Of a stretch of 64,000 bases of DNA, positions 40,052-55,300 are shown piece by piece. This DNA comes from Troglohyphantes excavatus (lineage: Eukaryota; Arthropoda; Arachnida; Araneae; Linyphiidae). Made by a program: the position numbers and the translations under genes. Location: the NCBI GenBank assembly GCA_963932185.1, contig OZ010671.1:28152051-28216050 (forward strand), given 5' to 3'. Numbering within the stretch: the first letter of the stretch is position 1; each line of letters begins with the position of its first letter. The notes below the pieces were generated by a model. The model was given only the letters and a program-made list of their open reading frames with translations. It did no database searches and was not told the origin of the DNA.

Positions 40052-40940
40052 AAGACCAAATCTGCAAAAAATAATTTTTTTTTAAAAAATAGAAAACTGC
40101 GCTAAAAAGTAAAAAAATAAATTTTAATTTTACAAATGAGTTTAAAAAATTTATATATTAACCCAGAAAAAAAAGTCACCAAAAAACCTTCATAAATTTT
40201 TTGAAATTGAAGGTTTTATGCAGGAAAACTATAGTTTTTTTAAAGATCTATAAAATTAAAGGCATTTGTTTTAATATCCTTCATAAAAACTGTAAAAAAA
40301 GCCTTCATAAAAACTTGCAAAATAAACTTTAATTTTTAATCATGAAGGGAAAATGCAGATATTTTAAAGGTTTTATGCCGAAAAATTAAAAACTTCAAAA
40401 AAACTGCAGTTTTTTGTTTCAATATCCTTTATAAAACCTTCAAGAAACCTTCAATTTGACAATTTTGTCGAAAGTTTCATGCTGGTTTTTTTTGCTGGGT
40501 AATATAAATTTTATACTTATTTCAACTTTTTAAAACGGAACCAAAATGTGTTTGCAGTTTGTCAAAATGGGTTTTTCCATATCCAACAAAAAAGGAATCT
40601 TCGAAATTGGAATTATTTCCAATGGTCAGATTAATTAAGATTCTGGATAGCTAAATGTCGGATAACAGGAAATTTCTTTCAAAATGTTCCCAAGTGAGAC
40701 ATCCTCTATCTACCGAAAAAGAAATTCCAAATATCTGCATTAGAACAGAAATCTTGGCCGAACATATATAAAAAAAATACGTAACAGTCAAATTGATAAC
40801 CTCTATCCTTTTGGCGCGCTTTGGCGTTTTTAATTTTAAGTTTTTGGCGGTTTATTTTTAAGTTTTTGGCGGCTTTATTTTTAAGTTTTTGGCGGTTTTA
40901 TTTTAAAGTTAGTTTAGCTTGGCGCGCTTTTCAGTCGGTT
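40052..40940 (+). repeat. Interspersed repeat family Z, copy 3, split by a nested element
   Basis: Collinear with 4848-5370 on both sides of the 338-bp insertion at 40162-40499. It ends TTGGCGCGCTTTTCAGTCGG. The end region has three copies of AAGTTTTTGGCGGTTTTATT. Confidence 0.75.
40162..40499 (+). mobile_element. CCCAGC-type palindromic TIR element, copy 2 (nested)
   Basis: 338 bp; CCCAG at the left, CTGGG at the right, flanked by TAA on both sides. The two halves are near-inverted repeats built from AAGGTTTTATGCAGGAAAA and its complement. It is inserted in repeat Z. Confidence 0.85.
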
Positions 40941-40944
40941 AAAA

Positions 40945-42670
<1,726 letters not shown>

Positions 42671-42699
42671 GAAAAATTATTTTAATTTTATCATCTTGA

Positions 42700-42895
42700 T
42701 AGTACTTTTGCCATTTTGGTGATATTTTTACATATGTGACCATATTTTAGTCCTTTTGGCGACATTTGTATTCATTTAGCAACATTTTTATTCATTTGGC
42801 CACATTTTCTATTAATTTTGGTGATATTTTTATTCATTTTGGCGACGTTCTTTATTCCTTTTGGGTTATTTTTATTTATTTGACGACATTTTGGA
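42700..42895 (+). repeat. Degenerate minisatellite, about 30-bp unit
   Basis: Repeats of TTTTATTCATTTGGCGACAT with substitutions. Confidence 0.75.
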
Positions 42896-42899
42896 TGTA

Positions 42900-45165
42900 G
42901 ATTGGCGATATTTCATCATCGGCCAATCAGAATGCATCGTTTTTCCATCGTCATAGCTAAATACATAAGATATATTAGCAATGTCAATGTTGAATGATAT
43001 AATGTATGCCATTGTTATGGTATTGTTTTATTATAAATGGGTTTTATTAATAAGTCGATTGGGTTAAGCGAGTTATTGGGTGGTAAAGAGGAAAGTGGGT
43101 GGTTGTTCGAAATTTCATGTAGACGGTCATCTTTCCTTTGCTTTGATGGTCAAGTGTGCAAACTTTCATCAAGATCGGTTTAAAATTGTAGATTTGTATA
43201 AAAAACAAACATACAGACACTATTCAGGAAGATTACCAAAAAAATATCACAACTTGGGGATCCGCTTTATAAATAACTGTGAAGATCATTTTGTGACCTT
43301 TCATTTCATTGACAAGTGATATCTCTAAGAACTTTCTTCGTCACACTTTTGATTAGAGAATTTAGTTTTGAAAAGACACTCCAAAATGGTCAAGTCACCG
43401 ACCGACAATATCGATAGGACGAAATCCGTATTCGCAGAGAAACTCATGCTGAACACTTTAAAAGTCTTAACAGACTCAATATTAGCAAATTTAATGACAT
43501 TGAAAGCCTTCTGTTGCGCAGTTATCATCTCAACTCAAACAGACAATAAACAGTTCACTCTTTTGTAAGAGCACTTCTATAGGTATTTCTTGCCAAACTT
43601 CGGAATATTCCCTTCCCAATTAGATGAACATGGCGCTTTAAGTTGTTTTGTTGAGGGGATACAGCCTTTCAAAAATATTAATAATAAATAATGTACATTC
43701 CACTCTAAGAATTCCACACGTTATGGTATTTCATTATTTTTTTAATTATTATTATTTCAATTTATTTACGATTAAACTCAAATTAATTTTCCCGAAAATA
43801 TTTTAATCATTTTAAAATGAGAAGAGAAAAGGATGAATGGTGCTAAAATTACTGAGAAATATATAAAGTCACTCGCATTTATTTTATGGAAACCGGGATC
43901 AGAAATAGAAGTTTTAAAGTTCCCGGAAGTATAGTTATGCATATATATTTTGACTTTAAAGGTTAAATTAGTTTTAGCATAACTATATACTCCTGCGACA
44001 CAACATATCGCAAACTCTTAATTTTTATACAAAATGTGATGATAGAGTTTATAAGCATACGTCCATAAATGTTTTTTCAACAAAAAATTAATTATTATTT
44101 TATAAGGAATTACCATAAAATTCAAAGCTAATAAGAAAGTGCCATGTATCTTGCATAGATAAAAAAATCTATTTGATTTATTAATACTTTCGAAAGATGT
44201 TTTTAAATAATACGACGTATTTCTGGGAAAGGATAAAAACTTTTCGAATGCCAATTTCTTGAAATTCTTGAATGAGAATTTTAATGTATAGCAAAAAAAT
44301 TTTAAAGCTTAGATATTAGTATAGCTGAAAAAGTATATGCGTTTAGAAAAATTTGAATTTTTTTTTTTATATATTTATTGAAGCTCTTTAGAAAGAGTCT
44401 TTGAACCAAACTAATGTAACGAAAATTCTTAATACCAGTGCTTTGGTTATTTGAAAATGCAATCTTTGCTGTTTCGAAATCCTTTTCATAATTTTTTTAG
44501 AAAATATCTAAACTTTTAGTTGAATAAACTCCAATAAAAAAATATTAAATTTCTAGGAAATGTTGCATTAAAAAACGAAATGCATTCATATGAATAAAAA
44601 TAGTCATCTTCAATGACTTAAAAGTAGTTCCATTAATTTAAAAACATATTTTCTTACGTTAAATAAGTTTTAAGTTTTTTGAATTAACGTTGAAAAATTA
44701 TATTTTTATTAGTTTTTACCTTAGTAAGCATTTTGCTTAATTTAAATCAATTGCGATAAAATAATATATAAAGGTAAATATTTTAAAATAAAAAGAAATA
44801 ATTCATAATTACAAGGGTATATTTAAAAAGAACTCATAATAATTAACTTATCAGTAAACTTACGTGTTTAGTTTATAAAAATTAATCCTTAAAATATGTC
44901 AAATAATTAAAGACCTTTTTATTAGCCGACTGAAACGCGCGCCAACCAAAACCGCCAAAGCGCGCCAAAAAGTAAGAAGTCTTCAATTCTACTGTTATGT
45001 ATTTTTTTTTAAATTGAAGATCTGTAAAAGAATAATTATTTTAATAATTAATCCCTTTTTAAGAAAATATAGAGTCGTAAAAAAATTGGTAAAAAGATTA
45101 TATCAACCACATAATTCGAATAAAATACTCTATACAACTCTTAAAAATCGAATTTACCACCTCCT
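42900..45165. other. AT-rich DNA with a family Z fragment
   Basis: 43100-43210 (GTGTGCAAACTTTCATCAAG, ATCGGTTTAAAATTGTAGA) resembles a widespread arthropod repeat, from memory only. 44925-45015 matches the family Z terminus (CCGACTGAAACGCGCGCCAA) on the minus strand. No gene seen. Confidence 0.4.
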
Positions 45166-45172
45166 CCTTTAA

Positions 45173-45879
45173 GGGGGTCCGATACCCAAAATTCGCAAAA
45201 AAAGTCATTTTTTTTTATATTTAAAAAATAATATTCAAACTTATCTTAATAACTCACAAAAAACTGCTTAAAAAAATTCCTATTACTTTTTTAGTTATGA
45301 ATGTTTTAATGATGTGTTCCTATAACATAGTTGTATCATATGTAAACTTTAAAAGCAAATATCTCTGTTCGTGGTTTTGAAATTTAATGAACACTAAAAC
45401 TGCTAAGGCTTTTTTACTATTATACTTAAAATCATAATTTTTGTGTGTATAACAAGATAAATATATTTTAAATAGATGTATGCATTCAGATTTCCTATTT
45501 TTACCATAATTTGTTTTTTAAAACCACTTAAAATGGAATTTTATTTTTTTTCGTCAATTTTTTTTCCAAAATTTCTAATATATTTTATTTTTTTAAAGTG
45601 ATGTATCTGAATCAAAATTTGAATGCATACATCTATTTACATATTATTCAAGATCTTAAATAAAAACAATTGCTTCAAAATGTTGAAAAACAAAAAAGGT
45701 GTAGGAATTTTAAAATTGTTAAAAAATTTACTAAAATTTTAATTTAAAAATAAATGTGCAATTTTAAAAAAAAATTGAGCGTCTTAAAATGGTTTTTTAT
45801 GCATATTTAGAAAGAGAAAAAAAATTGGATTGTACAAGTATAAAAATAAAGAAAAAAATGTCGAAGGTATCGGACCCCC
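45173..45879. mobile_element. TTAA-inserted TIR element
   Basis: GGGGGTCCGATACC at the left and GGTATCGGACCCCC at the right, both bordered by TTAA (45169-45172 and 45880-45883). TTAA duplication is the mark of piggyBac and Kolobok. The 707-bp interior is AT-rich with no transposase. An inverted GAATGCATACATCTATTTA pair near 45480 and 45620 hints at subterminal symmetry. Confidence 0.88.
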
Positions 45880-45960
45880 TTAAGTTATAAAGATTTTAAC
45901 CAATGATACGACATTTTTATTTAATGAGTACTTTTAATAACATCTTAATATTTGTATATA

Positions 45961-46298
45961 CCCAACAAAAAAAGTCAGTATAGAACATTCATAAAAATTT
46001 TGAAATTGAAGGTTTTATGCAGGAAAACTGCAGTTTTTTTTAAGATCTATAAAATTAAAAGTTTTTGTCTCAATATCCTTCATAAAAACTGTAAAAAGAA
46101 CCTTAATAAAAACCTGCAAAAAACCTTCAATTTTTAATCATGAAGGGAAAATGCAGATATTTTAAAAGTTTTATGCAGGAAAAATAAAAACTTTTAAAAA
46201 AATGCAGTTTTTTGTTTTAATATTATTTATAAAACCTTCAAAAAACCTTCAATTTGACAATTTTGATGAAGGTTTTATGCTGACTTTTTTTGCTGGGT
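45961..46298 (+). mobile_element. CCCAGC-type palindromic TIR element, copy 3
   Basis: 338 bp; CCCAACAAAAAAAGTCAG at the left and ACTTTTTTTGCTGGG at the right, flanked by TA. Confidence 0.85.
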
Positions 46299-46327
46299 AC
46301 CTTCGATAAAATCAGCATTCATCATAA

Positions 46328-46975
46328 CACTGTTAATAATAAGTATTCAAAAATAAGTAAACAGTACTCGATTTTGAGTACATTCGATGCTTATCATGGT
46401 TCCGAATACATAAGTTTCAATTTTAAAAAAGGTATGTACTCAAAAATTAGTACAATGGGTAAAATTGAATAAAAAGAGCAGATTTTAACATACATAGGCT
46501 GCCTTCATAAATAATTTTCAATAAACATCGACATTTACAATCAAAACTTACCGGGAATCGAACTCATATCCTCAGGCACCGTTGTCTATAGCCTTATCCG
46601 TTAAACTACCAGGGCGACTTGAAGAAGTTATAAATAGAAGAAATGTTAGAAATGCCAAAAGAATGAGAAATAAGATAATTGAGTTCTAATATCTCAGTTT
46701 TCATTTAAGCAATCGACATCAAATAATGTTGAAAACCGTCTTCGGAACAACTATTTTAAGTCGCTTTATTAAAATGGCTTGAACAGAAGCTAAGTTTAGC
46801 AATATTGAATCACACTGCTCGTTTTTGAGAAAGTACGATTACTTAAATTTTTGTACGTCATCGCTCATTTAAGATGCAATTGTACTCAAAGACAAACGAG
46901 TACGTTCATGTACTCGATTCAGGGATAACTTCGATAAGAGTAGATTCAGGTTTTTTATTACCTTTTTTTACAGTG
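46328..46975 (+). mobile_element. CACTG-type TIR element with tRNA-like module, copy F
   Basis: CACTGTTAATAATAAGTATT to CCTTTTTTTACAGTG, 648 bp. The tRNA-like block at 46550-46620 reads minus: A box TAGTTTAACGG, B box GTTCGATTCC. This is the best-preserved box pair in the family. Confidence 0.82.
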
Positions 46976-46979
46976 AACT

Positions 46980-49165
46980 CTCTTGAGTATATTTCAATCG
47001 TATCATTTAACATTTGCTGTACTCCATCCCAAATTTAGGAATAAATACTAATCTGTCTGATCGAACTACACCAACTCAAAGAGACAAAGGTTAGTAATTT
47101 TACAAAAAAGATTGATATATCTAAAATCAGGATTCATTAGGACCGACGATTAGTGTATTGACGCAAAACGTTTTTGAAATCAATTATGAATTTTATAAAA
47201 AAATTAGGCGCCGATGAGGATAATTTTTTTAATAATGCAAAGCACGTACTGGGAGTGGATGGGGTGTCGAATAGTTGAATAGCTTTATTCATAGTTAGTA
47301 TAAATTAGTTCATTGTTTGTCTACTTGGGACATGTTTATATTCAATGTGCATTTCTAGATGATGAAAGTATATTCTGATTAGAATACAAAATAAAGTGTT
47401 CCTTTCTGAATATCATAGTAGTTTCACGTTCATTAATCAATATTTAATATCGATATTTTAAACCCAATGATATTAATTACGTTATTATATTTTGATTACT
47501 TACCAAGTAAAATTGTTTTAAAAAATTAATGTTATTTCGTACATAATTATATTTTATCTCGTGATTGGAAACAATTTATCCAAGTATACAAATACATTAA
47601 AATATTGTGGGTATTTCATTATAATATTTTTTTAAATATCCCACACATCAGCTAAAACTTTAATCCAAATACAAAATAATTAAAATGAACAAATAGCCTA
47701 CTTATCCAAATATTTTGAGATCTTTTAATAGTTTTTTAACTACTGACGATTTGCTTGGATCTTAAGAAACGAATATTTAATGTATAAACAGCAAAGATAA
47801 GTTTTTTACATTTCAGGCATGGAAATATTTTATACGGTGTTTATTAATTTCCATTTATTAAAATATTTGATTGAAATGTGTGTTTAGAATCTCTTAAATT
47901 AAAATTTGGTTACTTTTTTTAAAAAATCATCAGAAAGTAAATACAATTTTCCAAAACAAAGAATATTCAGCGAAAATTGAAAGTTAAATTAACCATAGCA
48001 ACGTGACTATTTTAAAGTATTTCTCATTATTTTTTTGTGGGGAATTACCGTTGGTCTTTCCTTTTGTCGGTTTAATTTCAATACCATATTCTTCTCAAAC
48101 AAATGTTTACAATAAATATTTCTTTTTTAAAAGTTAAAAATTCCTAATTCCTTCACATTTAATTTTATTTTTATAACTGTGAACAACCACTTTTTACATA
48201 ACAGCATGAATGCGCCATTATCTCAGATCTATTTTAAGATTTGTCTATATAAAGAACTTCAGTTTAATCTAAAAAATAAATACAGATGTTGTGGAATTAA
48301 AAAGTTTAAATTCCAAGTACTTTGTAATTAAAGTTAATATTTTGAAACTTTAAATGGATTATTTTTAAAAAAGCAATAATTTTTTTTTATATTTAATACG
48401 CATGTAGTTTTGAACTAATATGCGTATCAAGTTAATGGAGGTAGTTATGTTAATTTTACTTTTATTGCCTGATATAAAGTACAGACTATTAAACATATTT
48501 TTAAAGCAAATTTTCTATGTCAAAATATTGACGTTTTTACCCGTTTTGAGGTTCCTTGAGTCTAAAAACTTTTCTATAAATGAGATGTTTATGGTACTAA
48601 GCTATCTCAATATTGAATAAAATTCCATAATATTTTATTTTCTATGATTCAAAGTATAGAGGGTGTTGATGCAGTTTAAATATGATATGAATCAAATGTC
48701 CTCATATCATGAGAGAAGGGTTCCAGCACACGTGTTGTTTTGGTCATCTGACAGTGGCTCCAAATTACAGAAATAAATAATAGAAATTATAATTAATTAA
48801 TTAACGTTAATTTAATAAATCACCCCATGTATACCGGCAGAAATCATCGCAAAACTATAATTTCTATTATTTAAACCCTTTAAAACTAAATATGTATCGG
48901 TCTTATAATACGTTATCAAGTAATAAAAGTTAATACAACTCCTATTAAGTTAAAATAGTAAAAAGAAAGCGTATAAATATTTGTATTATATAATTATTTT
49001 TAAGATGTTATTACAATTAGCATGCCCATGCGATAATTATCAAAGGGTGAAAATATATTAGCGCATTTCTTATAGCCAAAAAGACATAAAAGTTTAACGC
49101 TTTTTCTCGTTCATAGATGGCAGCATTATCCACTGTTTGTTTAAAAAAATACTTTTAAATAAATT
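46980..49165. other. AT-rich sequence, no feature seen
   Basis: No supported feature. Confidence 0.5.
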
Positions 49166-49169
49166 ATTT

Positions 49170-49325
49170 TAAGCGCATTTAAAATTAAAAAAAAATTGAT
49201 ATTTATGATATGAACGTACGATTCGACACTGCTCCTGAAAATTCTCTTTCTTTTGATACCTCATGTGTTAAGATCCATTGAATACAAGGACCATAAAAGG
49301 GATCTTTACTACAGGAATAATATAT
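49170..49325 (+). repeat. Interspersed repeat family Y, copy 3
   Basis: Matches 11130-11310; followed by a short ATATATTCAATATTATATTC microsatellite to 49430. Confidence 0.6.
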
Positions 49326-49508
49326 ATGATTTTCAATATATATTATTTTATATTCAATATATATTCAATATTATATTCAATATATATTCATATTTCAATA
49401 TATATTCAATTTTATATTCAATATATATTAGGTATAAACAATAAATTTAAATATTATTTTCTTTCATCTATTTTTAAGTTTATATTGATCTCCAACTCTT
49501 CCTTTTCA

Positions 49509-50110
49509 ATGTACAGTGGCTAGCAAGAAAGCTAATAGAATGTTGGGATACATCAGGAGAAGTGTTTCATCAAAATCTTAAGGACATTATCTTGCCATTG
49601 TTTTGAAGTTTGGTAAGACCGCATCTTGAGTATGCTGTACAGTTCTGGTCACCATATCTTAAAAAAGACATTGACTAGTTAGAGAAAATTCAGCACAGGG
49701 CTACTAAAATGGTCCAAGGGTTTTCAGGCATGAATTATGAAGATAAATTAGAAAATTTGAATATGTATACTCTGGAAGAGAGAAGGGTTAGGGGAGATTT
49801 GATTCAACTGTTCAAATTTACAAGGGGATGTGGAGCGTTTAGATTTTAATATGAGTGATAGAACGAGAGATACTGGTTTAAATTAAACAAATCCCATTTT
49901 AATCGGGAAGGGAGAAAACATTATTTCTATAATAGGGTAATAGACAAATGGAACAACTTGCCAGTGAATATTGTAAACTGTACAGGAGTAACGGGTTTTA
50001 AGAAGAAGTTAGATATTCATTGGGGGATACTTAGGAGATACTAGCTGGACCAATCTTGTTGGGCCTTGAGCCTGTTGTTGGTTGTCAATATTTGTATTTT
50101 GTTTAAACAA
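49509..50110 (+). pseudogene. CR1-like LINE 3' end, copy 2 (decayed)
   Basis: In mixed frames the text reads ASKKANRMLGYIRRSVSSKS, LVRPHLEYAVQFWSPYLKKD, IQHRATKMVQGFSGMNYEDK, MYTLEERRVRGDLIQLFKF and FYNRVIDKWNNLPVNIVNC, ending GVTGFKKKLDIHWG. There are several stops and frameshifts. The 3' UTR GGGCCTTGAGCCTGTTGTTG matches copy 1. It extends about 30 residues further upstream than copy 1. Confidence 0.85.
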
Positions 50111-51480
50111 TAAAAATTATAAATTAGAAAGCATTTTTTTTGTATCTCTACAAAATCTAAAACTAAAATTATTTAATAGTTTTTTTCACATATTCTCTCT
50201 GTAATTTAATTTTTCCATTCATAAAATTGAAAATTAAATGTCTTATTAAACACCGTTGTCTACACGCATTCTTACACAATAGATTTTGTCATTTTTGTTT
50301 GAAACTCATTCAGAAATAAAACAAAAACAGAACATTTGCCAATATAACATGAAATTAAAATCCCAAAGAATGTTTAACAATTATCTCGCTTGTGTGTTAA
50401 AACTGTATCTATCCATTTCACATACTAATGAAGACAGATATTTTAAATGTATAGTGTTTGTGTAAATTAGTTTCCAATCTAGTATAGGGTATAAACAACA
50501 ACAAAATAACAACAGAATAATTAAAATTTCAAAAATAATAGTAATAAATGCAGCTGGTACGTTTGATAGGAAATACTATTGAATTTTGTATTGAAAATAT
50601 GTCGTCATTAATTAGATCACAGATAGTTCCATTTCATCGATTATCTCCTACTTTAATTATAAGGATACCCTCTAATTATAACAGTCCGACTCTCTTTCAA
50701 AAAGTAATTTGCAATCCTTGTCCATTAGTATCGCAACTTAATTAAGTTTCCTTGTACAAATAAACGTTAAGGCATTTGAGGTATGGCGAACAATCGTCGA
50801 CAAAATAACTTAGTACGAAAGAATTAGAAAACTTTTAATGCATATTCCATAATTGGAAAACTTTTATTTTACGCATGGGAATTTACATTGTGTTGAACAA
50901 TTACGTCAGAGTACCAAAAAAATATTTCTTTATAACTATCAAAAGTATATTTTTATAAAATTCACATAATGCAGATAGCTATAATTGACTCTATTGGTAT
51001 GAAATACTCAATAGAATACATCCACTAAGCTAGAATATAATTTAACTATAATCGCTAGACAGAGGACTCCTATTGAGCGACAAGAAAGGTTGAGAAAACA
51101 TTCGTCCTTGGCAATGCGGGATTCTCATGTGACGTCACAAAAATTTATAAAACTTGTTTTTTTGTCTCTTTTTTCCTTGTAAGTAACGAAGTAAGTATAG
51201 AAAAACATTAAATATGCAACGTTTATTGTATTTTTGAAAACCAGAAATACGTTTTTAAATCTGCGCAAACCTATGCGAAAGGACTATTTATTCTACCTTC
51301 GCCCAAAAAGGTGTATGCTTTTTTTACCTTTGCTTAAAAAGAAGTAAAGTCGTCCGTGACGCTTAGTCCTCACTCCAGTTAATAATAGTTATATTTTTCT
51401 AGCTCAGTGGATAAATCATCATCAGTGTATCAAAAATATCGTCTGCTGAATTTGCTTTTCATAAATACCATAGCGATTCT
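50111..51480. other. Mixed DNA, no gene recognised
   Basis: 51100-51150 has CATGTGACGTCACAAAAATT (palindromic TGACGTCA core), possibly the end of an old repeat. A lone A-box-like TAGCTCAGTGG is at 51401. Nothing else. Confidence 0.35.
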
Positions 51481-51483
51481 TTA

Positions 51484-51730
<247 letters not shown>

Positions 51731-52350
51731 ATTTATTGCTTTTTTCATACATAAAACTAGTTATTTTTTTTAATTAATTCAAAGGCCATAATCAGTCAGA
51801 ATTGTTCTTTAATTTTTATTCTAACAAATTTCGTCTTCCTAAAGATAGGAAAGAGTAACTTCCAAACTTACAATTTCATAATTTAAAATTTTTTGCAAAA
51901 CAATATAAGTCTTTCTAAGTATAAAAGTGTCACAAATTTATGTATTTCTATCTTAAATTATTGCAAATACGTGACATATTGTACCAAAATAATAAACAAA
52001 CGCTGCGTGATACTTTTTTTTTAAAAATATAGTTAAATTAGAACATCAATTTTTTTTTTCAATGTTCTTCTCTAAATAGATACTAAATAAAGTGTTATTC
52101 TTTATATAATATAGATAATATATAAGATAAATTACTATGATCATAAAATAATAATCCGAAATCCAGTTTAGAAAGGAACAAAATTATATTACTCCTTTTT
52201 ACGACCATCAGATGGCAACACCTGCAAACTCCAAACGATCCCCAGCGTTCGAATTCCCCGAATGAGAACATTCCAATGATTGAAACCAGGGATTTTGTCA
52301 CATTTTTAAACCGAGCAGACAGTGCTTTCTGACCGTGCAACACACCAATC

Positions 52351-52392
52351 ATGGTTCTCCTCGTCAATCAGCTGTCATGTTCCAGAAAAAAG
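52351..52392 (+). CDS. Candidate short first coding exon (14 codons)
   Basis: ATG at 52351 has A at -3 and G at +4 (CAATCATGG) and an in-frame TGA 21 bases upstream. It opens MVLLVNQLSCSRKK and runs directly into AAG|GTGAGAT, a good phase-0 splice donor at 52393. The surrounding 52190-52400 block is markedly less AT-rich than its neighbours and matches no repeat in the window. No downstream exon with an acceptor could be identified, and the peptide is too short to assign. It may equally be chance. Confidence 0.25.
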
Positions 52393-52399
52393 GTGAGAT

Positions 52400-55300
52400 C
52401 GATTTTATTCCGTTAGAAACATATGTTACAAAAGATACGAACTTTCCGTAATTTATTCTTGATTTGCATGAATGCGGGTCGGATTATACGAGGAATTGAT
52501 GAATGGGTATTCGCTTGAGCATCTACGGAGCTTTCGTTTTCTCAACACCTGTTTGAGTTAGGATTTTTATTGCATTTTTCTTTTATATTCCTGCTATTGT
52601 TAAAATTCTGTTATGTAATCTTTTTACAAGTAAATATATACTTTAATATTAAATTTGTTAATTTTAGGTAGTATTTTATTGAAGAAAAAAAGTTGATTTA
52701 AAAAAAAACTTTTAAGAGATTTCATTTTAGATTAAACAATTTATCTTTAGATAATGCATTTACAAATAAGTTTAATAATTAAATTTATATAAATATGAAT
52801 GTGTAAACTTATTTCAGAAAACTATATATAGAAAAGAAATCATAGAAATTTAACACACATTTACATTTAAATTTTGGAATTTTATTCCACTTACCTTAAG
52901 GCATATTTAATGAATATTTTAATAATAAATTTAATAAGAAGTTTAATAAAGAAACTTTTAATAATAAAAATTAGATAAAGTTAATGTTCAAAATTATTTC
53001 TAAAAACATAACTTTTTTATGCATTTAAAAAATTCAATAGGAATTTAACACAAATACCCGTTAAATTTTGTAATTTATTAAACTTATTCTTAACGCATAG
53101 TAATTATTTAGTTACACCACATCTAAAATCGTAATTTTGAAGTTAGTGTACTATGTTCAGGTTTAAAATAATATACATAAAGCTATGGCTTTATTATAAA
53201 TAATGTGAGCTACGTACATCACAGTTTCTACTGATATATTTTATCGTTAATCAATAAACAATCATGAAATTATAAATTCATATGTTTTCAACCTGTAAAT
53301 ATCAATAAGTTATTAAAAAGTATGTTTAATAAATGAATAAAAAACGTCAATATAAAACTATATTTTTAGTATTTGTATCAATTATCAATTACTTTTTAAA
53401 ATATACATTTTAATTATCCCTGGAATTATTTTTGCATTTAAAAAAATTAATGGTGTAAAAATTAAAGGGAATTTTTTTTTTTTAAATTTCCAGCTTTATT
53501 TTTTTAAACATATTTTTATTTAAATTAAAAAAGTAGAATGGTAAATAGTAGAGGGATTTGTTTAAATGAAATTTCAATTTAATGGGACAACAGTTCTATA
53601 TATAAAATTTTCCATATATCTAACTTTTCTTCACAAATCGTTGACGCAATTTCAAACCATAAAATTAATATTAAAATTTCTAATTCTCAAACGTCAATTT
53701 TGCATATATATTGAACAGTTCTTCATATACAATAACAACATCTAATTTCGAAATCATTGTTTTATTAACGGGATATGTTTTTATATTGGTTAGGTAATAT
53801 ATAGAGCATATTTTTTAATATGTATTCAAAACATTGTAAAAGAAATAAATTCTTTAAAATTTAAAGTTTAGGAATTATAATTATTAACATATTTTCTTTA
53901 ATAAAATGTTTAGTTTTATTAAGTTATTCAATTTCAAGTTAACTCAAAAAATATTTTTAAAAGAGAAATATTTCATGATACTTTAAAGCTTGTTAAGTTT
54001 TGACACGCTGATCAACTTGCTCATATTATAATTGTTTACATTAATCACATTATAATTATCAAGTTATTTTTATTAGTATATTTTATTGTCAGATACACGT
54101 TGAACACCATTTTACTTTGTAAAGCTCTAATTTTAAATGAAACAGAATAGGGCGTGTAGGATTCTGTACAAGTTGTTTTTCCTTGCATACACAATCTCAC
54201 CACGGAAAAAAACCATCATTTTTGAATATTTTTCTGATACTTTTATTGGTTAAAAAACACTTAGAATAAGTATATCTTAATAGAAGTTATTTTATTTTTA
54301 TCTTCTTTTTTAACTAAAGCTGTTAACTGTGCTAAGAAAAAACTATTAAAAAGAAATTATTTAAAAAAAAATAGATTTTAGCAAAACACTGCACATACTT
54401 ATAGATAATTTTTAGCATACAATTATTATTTATTGGAAATAAACACTTATTCATATTCCCAGTATAATATGCAGATAACTTAAAAACAAGAACAACAAAA
54501 GCATATGTTAAAACTGACTTTTGTATGATTAGAGTTCGAAACTTTTTTTGAAAGAAGTGTTTGAGATAAGATAAGAAAATATAATACTCATTGCTGGCTA
54601 TAAAATAATACTGTGGGTGTTTTAGCAAAGAAAAGAATACAAGAGGGTAGACATGACGTTATTGAAATATATTTAAACTTTAGGTTCAAGCTAAGATAAT
54701 ATTTAAAGATAGGAACATTTAAGGGGGTGCCTACGAGATTGACCCACTGGGACGAAACACGACCGATCACATGAAGATTGTAAACATGAATGATTAGGGT
54801 GTTGCCACCACTAAGTTACAAGTTTATATGCATAGGTTGTTCTATTACAAACAAGCAGGGGTGATGATGGGAAAATGGGCATTGATATCCTACAAATACA
54901 ATATATACGAAATATATCGAACATATAAAAATACAATAAACCCTATATAAAAAACGACTTTGCCCTAAACCAACAAGAGACTGTTTTTATGGATTAAGTT
55001 ATTGGGACTTTCAGCGGTGGGCGTTAAAACAAAGAGCTTTTTATGTTGTGAGGGAAATCACACTTGCTGCGTTGATTTGGGCATGAAATTTTATTTTAAA
55101 CACAATATACATTAATGAAATGCTTCTGTAAATATTGTTTCTCCTTGTATTAACAACCTTATTAAAAAAACATGATGTAGTTATTTTATCGCAAAACTGA
55201 AAATCTGTAAAATGAGTTTTACCTTGCTAGCATGACCCTTTTGAGGAAACAAAGCATAAGGGTTTTGAACAAAGGTTGTAATCGCTTAAGATCTTTGGAT

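Noticed and set aside
52095..52367. 90-codon minus-strand ORF with Cys/His residues
   Set aside because: No recognisable domain; the opposite strand has better start and splice signals.
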